Shown here: positions 17,626 through 27,801 of the stretch, one piece after another | Layout of the letters: every line of letters starts with the position of its first letter | Numbering within the stretch: the stretch's first letter is position 1 | Assembly: GCA_030524425.1 (NCBI GenBank) | Contig: JAUNGN010000002.1 | Span: forward strand, 62,001 to 126,000 | Origin: Clostridia bacterium | GTDB taxonomy: Bacteria > Bacillota > Clostridia > Lachnospirales > CAG-274 | Direction of reading: 5' to 3' | DNA: 64,000 nt | The notes under the pieces: generated by a model | What the model saw: the letters and a program-made list of their open reading frames with translations, nothing else | Told to the model about the DNA's origin: nothing | The model's database searches: none | Position numbers and translations under genes: made by a program

Positions 17626-20600
17626 ATGGAAAAGAACAGATTACGCCCTGTACAGTGCGGTGACACTATGCGTATGAGTTATGCAAGAGTTGATGAAGTG
17701 TTGGAAATGCCTAATCTTCTTGCGTTACAGAAGGACAGCTATCAGTGGTTTCTTAATGAAGGCCTGGCTGAGGTACTTGATGACATTTCGCCAATCAGTG
17801 ATTACAACGGCAATTACATTTTAGAGTTTGTGGACTTTAAGCTGGACAGCGAAACAAAGTACACAATTGCGGAATGCAAGGACAGAGATGCTACCTATGC
17901 TACGCCTCTGAGAGTGAAGGTAAGGCTTCGTACAAACGGAGATGCAACAGAAGTTAAGGAGCAGGAAATTTATATGGGTGAATTTCCTCTTATGACTGAA
18001 ACAGGTACCTTCGTTATTAACGGTGCAGAGAGAGTAATTGTTTCACAGCTGGTACGTTCTCCGGGTATATATTATGATATAGCCAAGGATAAGGATGGCA
18101 AGAATCTTCTTACATCTACCGTTATACCTAACAGAGGTGCATGGCTTGAGTATGAAACGGACAGTAATGATGTCTTTTCCGTAAGAGTGGACAGAAACAG
18201 AAAGGTTCCCGTTACTACTCTTATAAGAGCTTTGGGTATTGGCTCAGATCAGGATATTATTGACCTTTTTGGTGAAGAGCCTAAGATTTTGGCTACTATT
18301 GAAAAGGATGCCACAAAAACCCACGAGGAAGGCCTTATTGAAATATATAAGAAGCTTCGTCCCGGTGAGCCTCCTACAGTAGAGTCTGCTCAGACAATCC
18401 TTCATAATATGTTCTATGATTACAAGAGATATGATCTTGCTCATGTAGGAAGATATAAGTTTAATAAAAAGCTTGCTTTTGCTAACAGAGCGGCAGGCTA
18501 TAAGTTAACTGAAGATGCTGTTGACCCAATGACAGGGGAGATTTTGTGTGAGGCAGGCACCATTCTTACAGAGGAAATGTGTGACAGGCTTCAGGACAGC
18601 GGTATTGCCGCTATTTATGTTGATGTTGAGGGCAGAGGCGTTAAGATTTTATCCAACATGGCTGTTAAGATTGATGACTTTATTGCAGGTCTTGGTCTTA
18701 CAGGTGATGATTTAAAGATTAAGGAGAGGGTTTATTTCCCTGTTCTTATGGATTTATTAGAGGCTAATGATGATGCGGAAAGCTTTAAGGCTGCCGTTAA
18801 GGCTAATATGTTTGAGCTTGTAACAAAGCATATTACCCTTGAGGATATTATGGCTTCTATTAACTATTGTATACATCTTGATTACGGCATTGGCAACAAG
18901 GATGATATTGACCACCTTGGCAACAGACGTATCAGAGCCGTTGGAGAGCTTTTACAAAATCAGTTCAGAATCGGTCTTTCAAGAATGGAAAGAACTGTAA
19001 GAGAGAGAATGACTACTCAGGATACAGACAGCGTTACTCCCCAGGCTCTTATTAATATTAAGCCTGTTACTGCTGCCATTAAGGAATTTTTCGGAAGCTC
19101 CCAGTTATCACAGTTTATGGATCAGAATAATCCTCTTGGTGAGCTTACTCACAAGAGAAGATTGTCTGCTTTGGGTCCCGGCGGTCTTTCAAGAGAAAGA
19201 GCAGGCTTTGAGGTTCGTGACGTTCACAACTCTCACTACGGCAGAATGTGTCCTATTGAGACTCCTGAAGGTCCCAACATCGGTCTTATTAACTCTCTTG
19301 CAACATTTGCACAGATTAATGAATACGGATTTATTGAAGCACCTTACAGAGTTATTGACAAATCAAGCGGTGAGTCAGTGGTAACTGACAAAATTATTTA
19401 TATTGCTGCTGATGAAGAAGAAAAATATACTATTGCTCAGGCAAATGAGGAATTGGATGAAAATAAGCATTTTGTAAACGAAAAGGTTACATGCCGTTTC
19501 AGAGAGGATAATATTCAGGTTTCTCCTGACAGAGTTGATTTAATGGACGTATCTCCAAGACAGCTTGTTTCCATTGCGACTGCACTTATTCCTTTCCTGC
19601 AGAATGATGACGTTACAAGAGCTTTAATGGGTTCCAACATGCAGCGTCAGGCCGTACCTCTTTTAACAACGGATTCTCCTATTGTCGGTACAGGTATGGA
19701 GTATAAGACAGCTAAGGATTCAGGCGTATGTGTTGTTGCTAAAAATGATGGTGTGGTTACCTTTGTTGACGCTTCAAGAATTGTGGTTAAGACTGATTCA
19801 GGGGAAACAGACAGATATGACCTTATTAAGTTTAAGAGATCAAACCAGTCTAACTGTATGAACCAGATTCCTATTGTTGACAAGGGTCAGAAGGTTTATG
19901 CAGGAGATGTTATTGCTGACGGTCCTTCAACTAAGGACGGAGAGCTTGCCCTTGGCAAGAATCCTCTTATCGGATTTATGACATGGGAAGGCTATAACTA
20001 TGAGGATGCCGTTCTTCTTAGTGAAAGACTTGTTATGGATGATGTGTATACTTCTATCCATATTGAGGAATATGAAACAGAAGCAAGAAATACTAAGCTT
20101 GGTGATGAGGAAATCACAAGAGATATTCCCAATATGGGTGCTGAGGCACTTAAGGATCTTGATGAGTTTGGTGTTATAAGAATCGGTGCGGAAGTACAGC
20201 CTAACTCTATTCTTGTAGGCAAGGTTACTCCAAAGGGTGAAACCGAGCTTACTGCCGAGGAAAGACTTTTAAGAGCCATATTCGGTGAAAAGGCAAGAGA
20301 GGTAAGAGATACTTCATTGACAGTGCCTCATGGTACAAGTGGTATTGTAGTTGATGTTAAGGTATTCTCAAGAGAAGACACTGATGATCTTCCGCCGGGA
20401 GTAAATAAATCAGTAAGAGTATATATTGCACAGAAGAGAAAAATTTCTGTGGGTGATAAGATGGCAGGACGTCACGGTAACAAGGGTGTAGTTTCAAGAG
20501 TGCTCCCTGTTGAGGATATGCCTTATCTTCCTAACGGCCGTCCTCTTGATATAGTGCTTAACCCATTGGGCGTACCTTCACGTATGAACATAGGTCAGGT

Positions 20601-21507
20601 CCTTGAAATACATTTGGGTCTTGCAAGCAATGTCCTTGGCTGGAAGGTTGCAACTCCTGTATTTGACGGTGCAAACGAAGAGGATATTATGACTACCCTT
20701 GAAATGGCTAACGATTATGTTAATACATCATGGGAAGAGTTCAGCGGCAAGTGGAAAGATACATTAAGAGATGATGTTTATTCTTATCTTGATGAAAATA
20801 AGGCTCACAGGGCTGAGTGGGCAGGTGTTCCTATTGACAGAACAGGTAAGGTTAAATTAAGAGACGGCAGAACAGGTGAGGAATTTGATAATCCTACCAC
20901 AATCGGCTTTATGCATTATCTTAAGCTCCACCACCTTGTAGACGATAAGATTCATGCACGTTCCACAGGTCCTTATGCTCTTGTAACTCAGCAGCCTTTA
21001 GGCGGTAAGGCGCAGTTTGGCGGTCAGAGATTCGGTGAGATGGAAGTTTGGGCACTTGAAGCATACGGTGCATCTTACACATTACAGGAAATCCTTACTG
21101 TTAAGTCTGATGATATAGTAGGAAGAGTTAACACGTATGAGGCTATTGTTAAGGGTGAGAATATACCTGAGCCGGGTGTACCTGAGTCTTTCAGAGTACT
21201 TCTTAAGGAGCTGCAGGCACTTGCTCTTGATATTGAGGTATTTAACGAAGGTGAGCTTGTTGAAATTGACGAATTTGCCGAAAACAGAGAGCTTACTGTT
21301 AATGTAAACATTGAGGGCAAAGAACCGGAGGAAGATGAGGATATTAATGTTGAGGATAAGCTTGACGACCTTTTAGGCGGTATTTCTCTTGATGATGTTG
21401 ACCTTGATGATGTAGATGATGAAGATTTTGTAATAGATGATGAGCTTGATGACGATGACTTGCTTGATGAGTTTTCTGACCTTGAAAAGCTTATTGATAA
21501 GGAATAA
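17626..21507 (+). CDS. rpoB: DNA-directed RNA polymerase subunit beta
   Basis: About 1,293 residues from the ATG at 17,626 (MEKNRLRPV, the usual family start). An in-frame GTG at 17,620 is better spaced from the AAGGAG site and could be used instead; GTG at 17,614 abuts it. The rifampicin region reads [29 protein letters not shown], wild type in outline, and the [12 protein letters not shown] motif is intact. After the conserved end (about residue 1,235) the protein carries an unusual tail of about 55 residues made mainly of Asp, Glu and Leu. It is followed by rpoC after 15 bp. Confidence 0.98.
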   Translation: MEKNRLRPVQCGDTMRMSYARVDEVLEMPNLLALQKDSYQWFLNEGLAEVLDDISPISDYNGNYILEFVDFKLDSETKYTIAECKDRDATYATPLRVKVRLRTNGDATEVKEQEIYMGEFPLMTETGTFVINGAERVIVSQLVRSPGIYYDIAKDKDGKNLLTSTVIPNRGAWLEYETDSNDVFSVRVDRNRKVPVTTLIRALGIGSDQDIIDLFGEEPKILATIEKDATKTHEEGLIEIYKKLRPGEPPTVESAQTILHNMFYDYKRYDLAHVGRYKFNKKLAFANRAAGYKLTEDAVDPMTGEILCEAGTILTEEMCDRLQDSGIAAIYVDVEGRGVKILSNMAVKIDDFIAGLGLTGDDLKIKERVYFPVLMDLLEANDDAESFKAAVKANMFELVTKHITLEDIMASINYCIHLDYGIGNKDDIDHLGNRRIRAVGELLQNQFRIGLSRMERTVRERMTTQDTDSVTPQALINIKPVTAAIKEFFGSSQLSQFMDQNNPLGELTHKRRLSALGPGGLSRERAGFEVRDVHNSHYGRMCPIETPEGPNIGLINSLATFAQINEYGFIEAPYRVIDKSSGESVVTDKIIYIAADEEEKYTIAQANEELDENKHFVNEKVTCRFREDNIQVSPDRVDLMDVSPRQLVSIATALIPFLQNDDVTRALMGSNMQRQAVPLLTTDSPIVGTGMEYKTAKDSGVCVVAKNDGVVTFVDASRIVVKTDSGETDRYDLIKFKRSNQSNCMNQIPIVDKGQKVYAGDVIADGPSTKDGELALGKNPLIGFMTWEGYNYEDAVLLSERLVMDDVYTSIHIEEYETEARNTKLGDEEITRDIPNMGAEALKDLDEFGVIRIGAEVQPNSILVGKVTPKGETELTAEERLLRAIFGEKAREVRDTSLTVPHGTSGIVVDVKVFSREDTDDLPPGVNKSVRVYIAQKRKISVGDKMAGRHGNKGVVSRVLPVEDMPYLPNGRPLDIVLNPLGVPSRMNIGQVLEIHLGLASNVLGWKVATPVFDGANEEDIMTTLEMANDYVNTSWEEFSGKWKDTLRDDVYSYLDENKAHRAEWAGVPIDRTGKVKLRDGRTGEEFDNPTTIGFMHYLKLHHLVDDKIHARSTGPYALVTQQPLGGKAQFGGQRFGEMEVWALEAYGASYTLQEILTVKSDDIVGRVNTYEAIVKGENIPEPGVPESFRVLLKELQALALDIEVFNEGELVEIDEFAENRELTVNVNIEGKEPEEDEDINVEDKLDDLLGGISLDDVDLDDVDDEDFVIDDELDDDDLLDEFSDLEKLIDKE

Positions 21508-21522
21508 GGAGGGAGGATAAAA

Positions 21523-24500
21523 ATGAGTAATGATACTGAAAAGCAGATAGTTTTTGATGCTATTAAAATAGGCTTGGCTTCTCCCGAAAAAATCAGAAAG
21601 TGGTCCTATGGTGAGGTTACTAAGCCTGAGACCATTAACTATAGAACACTTAAGCCTGAGAGAGACGGTCTTTACTGTGAGAGAATTTTCGGACCTACCA
21701 AAGACTGGGAGTGTGCCTGCGGCAAGTATAAGAGAATAAGAAACAAGGGTATGATTTGTGAACGCTGCGGCGTTGAAATTACAAAGAGTAAGGTAAGACG
21801 TGAAAGAATGGGTCACATTGAGCTTGCTGCCCCTGTTTCTCATATATGGTATTTTAAGGGTATTCCTTCAAAAATGGGCACAATTCTCGGCAAAAGTCCT
21901 AAGGAGCTTGAAAAAGTCCTTTACTTTGCCAATTACATTGTACTTGACTCAGGTGAAACCAATCTTGTTTACAAGGATGTTATTACTGAGCAGCAGTACA
22001 GGGAAACTATTGAAAAATACGGCCCTGGTTCATGCAGAGTAGGTATGGGTGCGGAAGCTGTTAAGGAGCTTTTGCAGGCTATTGACCTTGATAAGGAGTC
22101 CGGGGAGCTGCAGGCAGAGCTTGCGGATGCAGCAGGACAGAAGAAAGCCAAGATTATTAAAAAGCTTGAAGTTATTGAATCATTCAGATTAAGCGGAAAT
22201 AAGCCTGAGTGGATGATTCTTGATGTAGTTCCCGTTATTCCGGCTGATTTAAGGCCTATGGTTCAGCTTGACGGCGGAAGATTTGCTACATCTGACCTTA
22301 ATGACCTTTACAGAAGGGTTATTAACAGAAATAACAGATTAAAGAAGTTAATTGAATACGGAACTCCCGATATTATTGTGAGAAATGAAAAGAGAATGCT
22401 CCAGGAGGCAGTTGACTCCCTTATTGATAACGGCAGAAGAGGCAGACCTGTAACAGGTCCGGGCAACAGAGCATTAAAGTCCCTTTCTGACTTATTAAAG
22501 GGTAAGCAGGGAAGATTCAGACAGAATTTACTTGGTAAAAGAGTTGACTATTCAGGACGTTCCGTTATTGTAGTCGGCCCTACTCTTAAGATTTATCAGT
22601 GCGGTTTGCCAAAGGAAATGGCTATTGAGCTTTTCAAGCCTTTTGTTATGAAGAAGCTTGTAAGTGATGAAATAGCTGCCAATATTAAGAGTGCAAAGAG
22701 AATGGTTGAACAGTTAAAGCCGGAGGTTTGGGACGTTTTAGAAAGTGTTATTAAGGAGCATCCCGTTATGCTTAACAGAGCCCCTACTCTTCACAGACTT
22801 GGTATTCAGGCCTTTGAGCCTGTACTTGTTGAAGGAAGAGCCTTAAAGCTTCACCCTCTTGTTTGTACTGCTTATAATGCAGACTTTGACGGTGATCAGA
22901 TGGCTGTTCATGTTCCTCTCAGTGTTGAGGCACAGGCAGAGTGCAGATTTTTACTTCTTTCTCCCAACAATCTTTTAAAGCCGTCTGACGGTGAGCCTGT
23001 TGCCGTACCTTCACAGGATATGGTACTTGGTATTTACTATCTTACACTTGCTAAGGACGATGAGCCGGGAGAAGGCAAGATATTTATGGATGAAAATGAA
23101 GTTTTGCTTGCCTACGATAACAAGGTAATAAGTCTTCACGCAAAAATTAAGGTAAGACGTGAAATTGAGGTAAATGGTGAAATTAAGACAGGTATTGTGG
23201 AAACAACCTGCGGAAGAATTATATTTAATGAGATAATTCCTCAGGATTTGGGCTTTGTTGACAGAAGCAGGGAGGAAAATCTCTTTAAGTATGAAATTGA
23301 CTTCTTAACAGGCAAAAAAGAATTGGGCAAGATTATTAACAGATGTATACACAAGCATCCGGCTACGGAAACCGCAGAAGTACTTGATGACATTAAGAGC
23401 TTAGGCTATAAGTTTTCAACAAGAGCTTCCCTTACTGTTTCCGTATCTGATATGAAGATTCCTGATGCCAAGTATGAATTACTTGCTGAGGGTGATGAAG
23501 AGGTTAATAAGATTACCAAGATGTACAGACGTGGTCTTATGACTGATGAGGAAAGACATAACAAGGTTATTTCCGTTTGGGAAAAGATTGATGATAAGAT
23601 TACTAAGGCACTTATTGACAACCTTGGCCAGTATAATGATATTTATATGATGGCACTTTCAGGTGCGAGAGGTTCTAACAGACAGATTAAGCAGTTAGCC
23701 GGTATGAGAGGCTTGATGGCTTCTCCAAGCGGTGAAACTATTGAGCTTCCTATTAAGGCTAACTTCCGTGAGGGTCTTACTGTTCAGGAATACTTTATTT
23801 CAGCCCATGGTGCACGTAAGGGTCTTACTGATACAGCCCTTAAAACTGCTGACTCAGGTTATCTTACAAGACGTCTTGTTGACGTTGCTCAGGATATTAT
23901 CATCAGAGAATATGACTGTGCTGCTGACCTTGACCAGATTCCATATATGGAGGTTAAGGCATTTATGGACGGTCAGGAAACTATTGAGGGTCTTTTAGAC
24001 AGAATCAGAGGAAGATATTCAGCAGAGGATATTTTAAATCCTGAAACTAATGAGGTTATTGTTCCTTGTGATACACTTATTACTCCTGATATGGCTGATG
24101 CCGTAATTGCAGCAGGTGTTACTAAGGTTAAAATCAGAACCATATTAACCTGTAAGTGTCCTAACGGTGTTTGTTCAAAGTGCTACGGCTCTAATATGGC
24201 AAGCGGCAGACAGGTTAGAATCGGCGAGGCTGTAGGTATTATTGCCGCACAGTCTATCGGTGAGCCGGGTACACAGCTTACAATGAGAACCTTCCATACA
24301 GGCGGTATTTCAGGTAACGACCTTACACAGGGTCTTCCAAGAGTAGAGGAGCTTTTTGAAGCCAGAAATCCAAAGGGACGTTCTATTATTGCTGAGTTTG
24401 GCGGCAAGGTTACCGTTAATGTAAACAAGGTGACTAAGAAAGAGGATGTAACCGTAGTTGCTCCTGACGGTACGGCTAAGGACTATTCTATTCCTTACGG

Positions 24501-25182
24501 TTCAAGAGTTTGTGTTCTCAATGGCGATGTAATTGAGGCAGGTGACCAGATTACGGAAGGTTCTATTTATCCTCAGGATATTTTAAGAATCAATGGTGTA
24601 AGAGGCGTACAGGATTATATTCTTAAAGAGGTACAGAGAGTTTACCGTTTACAGGGTGTTGATATTAACGATAAGCACATTGAGGTTATTGTAAGACAGA
24701 TGCTTAAGAGAGTAAAGGTTGAAACCGCAGGAGATACAGGCTTGCTTCCCGGTTCTCAGATTGACTGGCTTACATTTGAGGCAGCTAATAAAAAGGCGGC
24801 ATCAGAGGCTAAGGAAGAAGCAACAGGTACAAGAACACTTCTTGGTATTACAAAGGCTTCCCTTGCAACTGACAGCTTCCTGTCTGCCGCATCATTCCAG
24901 GAAACCACTAAGGTATTGACTGACGCTGCTGTTAAGGGTAAGGTTGATCCTCTTGTGGGTCTTAAGGAAAATGTTATTATCGGTAAGCTTATTCCTGCAG
25001 GTACAGGTATGAGTCTTTACAGAAAGGTTGATCTTAAGCTTGATAAGCCTGATTATTCCGAGGAGCCTGAAATGTTTGGCGAATCAGAAGCAGATATAAT
25101 TGAAACTGCTGAGGATATCAGCGATGATGTTATTGATGCTGCTTTTGAAAGTGCAGACATTATGGAAAATACAGAGAAATAA
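21523..25182 (+). CDS. rpoC: DNA-directed RNA polymerase subunit beta'
   Basis: 1,219 residues. The N-terminal zinc site (CACGKYK ... CERCGVE), the catalytic [12 protein letters not shown] that holds the active-site magnesium, and the second zinc site ([11 protein letters not shown]) are all present. The C-terminal end carries an acidic extension (roughly the last 40 residues, [19 protein letters not shown]). The start has GGAGGG upstream and lies 15 bp after rpoB. A hairpin terminator follows at once. Confidence 0.98.
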   Translation: MSNDTEKQIVFDAIKIGLASPEKIRKWSYGEVTKPETINYRTLKPERDGLYCERIFGPTKDWECACGKYKRIRNKGMICERCGVEITKSKVRRERMGHIELAAPVSHIWYFKGIPSKMGTILGKSPKELEKVLYFANYIVLDSGETNLVYKDVITEQQYRETIEKYGPGSCRVGMGAEAVKELLQAIDLDKESGELQAELADAAGQKKAKIIKKLEVIESFRLSGNKPEWMILDVVPVIPADLRPMVQLDGGRFATSDLNDLYRRVINRNNRLKKLIEYGTPDIIVRNEKRMLQEAVDSLIDNGRRGRPVTGPGNRALKSLSDLLKGKQGRFRQNLLGKRVDYSGRSVIVVGPTLKIYQCGLPKEMAIELFKPFVMKKLVSDEIAANIKSAKRMVEQLKPEVWDVLESVIKEHPVMLNRAPTLHRLGIQAFEPVLVEGRALKLHPLVCTAYNADFDGDQMAVHVPLSVEAQAECRFLLLSPNNLLKPSDGEPVAVPSQDMVLGIYYLTLAKDDEPGEGKIFMDENEVLLAYDNKVISLHAKIKVRREIEVNGEIKTGIVETTCGRIIFNEIIPQDLGFVDRSREENLFKYEIDFLTGKKELGKIINRCIHKHPATETAEVLDDIKSLGYKFSTRASLTVSVSDMKIPDAKYELLAEGDEEVNKITKMYRRGLMTDEERHNKVISVWEKIDDKITKALIDNLGQYNDIYMMALSGARGSNRQIKQLAGMRGLMASPSGETIELPIKANFREGLTVQEYFISAHGARKGLTDTALKTADSGYLTRRLVDVAQDIIIREYDCAADLDQIPYMEVKAFMDGQETIEGLLDRIRGRYSAEDILNPETNEVIVPCDTLITPDMADAVIAAGVTKVKIRTILTCKCPNGVCSKCYGSNMASGRQVRIGEAVGIIAAQSIGEPGTQLTMRTFHTGGISGNDLTQGLPRVEELFEARNPKGRSIIAEFGGKVTVNVNKVTKKEDVTVVAPDGTAKDYSIPYGSRVCVLNGDVIEAGDQITEGSIYPQDILRINGVRGVQDYILKEVQRVYRLQGVDINDKHIEVIVRQMLKRVKVETAGDTGLLPGSQIDWLTFEAANKKAASEAKEEATGTRTLLGITKASLATDSFLSAASFQETTKVLTDAAVKGKVDPLVGLKENVIIGKLIPAGTGMSLYRKVDLKLDKPDYSEEPEMFGESEADIIETAEDISDDVIDAAFESADIMENTEK

Positions 25183-25193
25183 TTTAAATTCCC

Positions 25194-25231
25194 AAGGGTT
25201 TGAGTAAATAATTTTGCTCAGACCCTTTTTA
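25194..25231 (+). terminator. Rho-independent terminator of rpoBC
   Basis: Stem AAGGGTTTGAG / CTCAGACCCTT (11 pairs with one G-T), 12-nt loop, T-run. It lies 12 bp after the rpoC stop. Confidence 0.85.
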
Positions 25232-25417
25232 TTGTTAATTTATAGATTTTTTGATAAAATTATTTTTATATGTTTTTTCACAAAACAACCAAAAATTAAC
25301 TTAAAAAAGCCTTTAAAATATAAACACTGTGGTAATAATAGGTATATAATTAAAAATAGTACCTAAATATGGTAAAAAATTAATATAATTTAGGTAAAAT
25401 TTTTTATTCAACAATAT

Positions 25418-25446
25418 TTGACATTGGAGTAAATTAATATTATAAT
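25418..25446 (+). promoter_or_regulatory. Consensus sigma-A promoter for prs
   Basis: TTGACA, exactly 17 bp, TATAAT: a perfect consensus. The leader to the prs start is about 67 nt. The 190 bp between the rpoC terminator and this promoter are very AT-rich with nothing else recognised. Confidence 0.9.
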
Positions 25447-25519
25447 ATAAAATGAATTAAAGGGTATGGGAACCTGTGTAAAGGTTATTAAATGTAGTTA
25501 TAATCAGGAGGAATTATTA

Positions 25520-26479
25520 ATGAATATCAGCGGTGGTGGCATTAAGATTTTTGGTTGCAACGGTAACCATGTCTTAGCCGAAAAAATTGCTTCAGAATTG
25601 GGACTTTCACTTAGCAAGTGTGAGGTAAGTAAGTTCAGTGACGGCGAAATCAGCGTCAGAATTAATGAAACAGTTAGAGGTAACGATATCTTTATTGTAC
25701 AGCCTACAAGTAATCCGGTAAATGATAATTTAATGGAGCTTCTTATTACCATTGATGCTGTTAAGAGAGCATCTGCCGGCAGAATTAATGCGGTCATTCC
25801 TTATTATGGCTATGCCCGTCAGGACAGAAAGGCAAAGGCAAGAGATCCTATTTCAGCCAAGCTTGTTGCTGACCTTATTACAAGTGCAGGTGCTGACAGG
25901 GTTATTACAATGGATTTACATTGTGCCCAGATTCAGGGCTTCTTCAATATCCCTGTTGACCATTTAGTTGGTATGCCATTACTTTCCAAGTATTACGGTG
26001 AAAAGTTTGGATATGGCAATGATGATCTTGTAGCTGTATCTCCGGATTTAGGTTCTGTTACAAGAACAAGATCCTTTGCTGAACAGCTTGATATTCCTAT
26101 TGCTATTGTAGATAAGAGGAGACCAAAGCCGAATGTTTCCGAAATTATGAATATCATTGGTGATTTTAAGGATAAGACGGTTATTCTTTATGATGATATG
26201 ATTGATACGGCAGGCACTATTACTAATGCTGCCAATGCCATTGTTGAAAGAGGCGCAAAAGAAGTTTATGCCTGCTGTACACATGGTGTGCTTTCAGGTG
26301 CAGCCATTGAGAGAATTCAGAACAGCTGTATTAAGGAGCTTCTTGTGCTTGATACAGTTCCTCTTACTGCTGAAAAGGCCATTCCTAAGATTAAGCAGAA
26401 GTCAGTTGCCAAGGTATTTGCCGATGCAATTTACAGAATACATGAGGGATTGCCTGTTTCACGTATTTTTGAATATTAA
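25520..26479 (+). CDS. prs: Ribose-phosphate pyrophosphokinase (PRPP synthetase)
   Basis: About 319 residues from the ATG at 25,520, selected for the AGGAGG 8 bp upstream; the frame extends upstream without support. It makes phosphoribosyl pyrophosphate from ribose 5-phosphate and ATP for nucleotide, His and Trp synthesis. The divalent-metal segment MDLHCAQIQGFF and the PRPP-binding loop VILYDDMIDTAGT are present. It is a single-gene unit between a consensus promoter and a terminator. Confidence 0.97.
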   Translation: MNISGGGIKIFGCNGNHVLAEKIASELGLSLSKCEVSKFSDGEISVRINETVRGNDIFIVQPTSNPVNDNLMELLITIDAVKRASAGRINAVIPYYGYARQDRKAKARDPISAKLVADLITSAGADRVITMDLHCAQIQGFFNIPVDHLVGMPLLSKYYGEKFGYGNDDLVAVSPDLGSVTRTRSFAEQLDIPIAIVDKRRPKPNVSEIMNIIGDFKDKTVILYDDMIDTAGTITNAANAIVERGAKEVYACCTHGVLSGAAIERIQNSCIKELLVLDTVPLTAEKAIPKIKQKSVAKVFADAIYRIHEGLPVSRIFEY

Positions 26480-26486
26480 TTTTTTA

Positions 26487-26515
26487 ATGCCCTGTCCCTA
26501 TGACGGGGCATTTTT
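26487..26515 (+). terminator. Rho-independent terminator of prs
   Basis: ATGCCCTGTC pairs with GACGGGGCAT around a CCTAT loop, followed by five T residues. Confidence 0.88.
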
Positions 26516-26597
26516 CTGCCTTATGAAGCAATTTAATGTGTGCCTGTCCCCTGTTAAAAAATCAGCTCTTTAAATTTTGCCGGCACATAAACACCAT

Positions 26598-27506
26598 TTA
26601 TAAGCACACCTTAGCCAAAGCCTCTGCAATAATCTCAATGCTGTTTCCCGCTTCTTCAACTGTATTGGTTTGAGCGCCCAGTTCAATCAGCATACTTTTA
26701 TCCATCATATGCAGAGAGTATCTGTAGGCATTTATATAAATTTTTCTAAGCACGTCAGTATTAAAGGAAGCAACAGTGTTCTGCATCTGATAGCTTAGGG
26801 CAAGATTGGTTTTTACATAGGGATTTTCTAGACCTTCGACAGGTACAAGTCTGCCGTTATCCCACTTTCTGCATATTCCGTTAAAAAACATAATTTTAGC
26901 ATAGGGTTTACCGTCAATGTCTGCGGCAAGGCGGAGATTTTCGTTTACGCCGTCTCTGTGTAAATCAATAACAAGCTGTATTGAGGGATTTTCCTTAATT
27001 ACCTGTGTTATAACAGGTTCAGCCCTTTCATATGCACCGTCTCTTTGGAGCCTGCCTTCTACCATATCAAATCTGTCTGTAATATGCAGGCATTCCACAC
27101 CGTATTTATCTTCAAGTATGCTTTTAAGCTGTTCTCCCGCACCTATTACACCTTCATTTACATTTTTGCTGTCAGCATACATTTCACTGCCGTGAGTATG
27201 AAAAATAAGTATCTTAGGACCTGCACCCTCTGTATTTATATGTAAATTTTGCGAAGCCATTTCTTCAATATTAAACAGGTCATCAGGCATACCTGTTTTT
27301 TTGTCAATAGCGTAAAAGGATTTTTTGGAATTGTGAATATTTTGTGAATTCAAGCTGATTTGGCTGTTTATATTTTCATTGCCTATTACAACTTCCCCCA
27401 ATTCGTATATGGATACATTGCCTAAGGTTATACAGCTGTGCTGATATAATAGTAATATGGGTATTAATATTGCTGATATTATTAAGAAAAAGCCTGTTTT
27501 ATGCAT
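26598..27506 (-). CDS. spoIIP: Stage II sporulation protein P (SpoIIP)
   Basis: 302 residues. A membrane anchor (about residues 5-21) is followed by an extracytoplasmic catalytic domain. The motif FHTHGSEMY supplies His103 and Glu108, and DLHRDGV the later catalytic region, as in SpoIIP. SpoIIP cleaves peptidoglycan (amidase and lytic transglycosylase activities) with SpoIID and SpoIIM during engulfment of the forespore. It is somewhat shorter than the B. subtilis protein but complete at the active site. In many Clostridia it follows gpr; here no gpr is adjacent. Confidence 0.9.
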   Translation of the reverse strand: MHKTGFFLIISAILIPILLLYQHSCITLGNVSIYELGEVVIGNENINSQISLNSQNIHNSKKSFYAIDKKTGMPDDLFNIEEMASQNLHINTEGAGPKILIFHTHGSEMYADSKNVNEGVIGAGEQLKSILEDKYGVECLHITDRFDMVEGRLQRDGAYERAEPVITQVIKENPSIQLVIDLHRDGVNENLRLAADIDGKPYAKIMFFNGICRKWDNGRLVPVEGLENPYVKTNLALSYQMQNTVASFNTDVLRKIYINAYRYSLHMMDKSMLIELGAQTNTVEEAGNSIEIIAEALAKVCL

Positions 27507-27801
27507 TTAAAATCCCCTTGTTTGTTAATAGTTTAACCAATGAATGGAAATGTCGAAAAAACTCTATTGCAATTTTAACAAAAATACTGTAAAAAATATG
27601 TAAGATTATAACAAAATTAATGCTGTCTTTTTTTGTTTATAAATAATTCACAATTTATTCACATAAAAAGAGTAATATTAATTCGTTAGTATTAAAAAAT
27701 AATGAGAAAATTTCGCTAAATTAGATTTATACATTATTGTTATATTTAAAATTTAGTAAGAATATTCTTGTTATTTTAAAACAAAAAAAGGAGGATATCT
27801 T
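27507..27801. promoter_or_regulatory. AT-rich divergent control region between spoIIP and the first pectate lyase
   Basis: These 295 bp have no gene. A perfect 12-bp palindrome, AAGAATATTCTT, lies at 27,758-27,769, about 20 bp upstream of the AAAGGAGG ribosome site, and could be an operator for the pectate lyase. TTTATACATTATTGTTATAT near 27,726-27,745 is promoter-like but weak. No clear sigma-A match was found. Confidence 0.35.
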
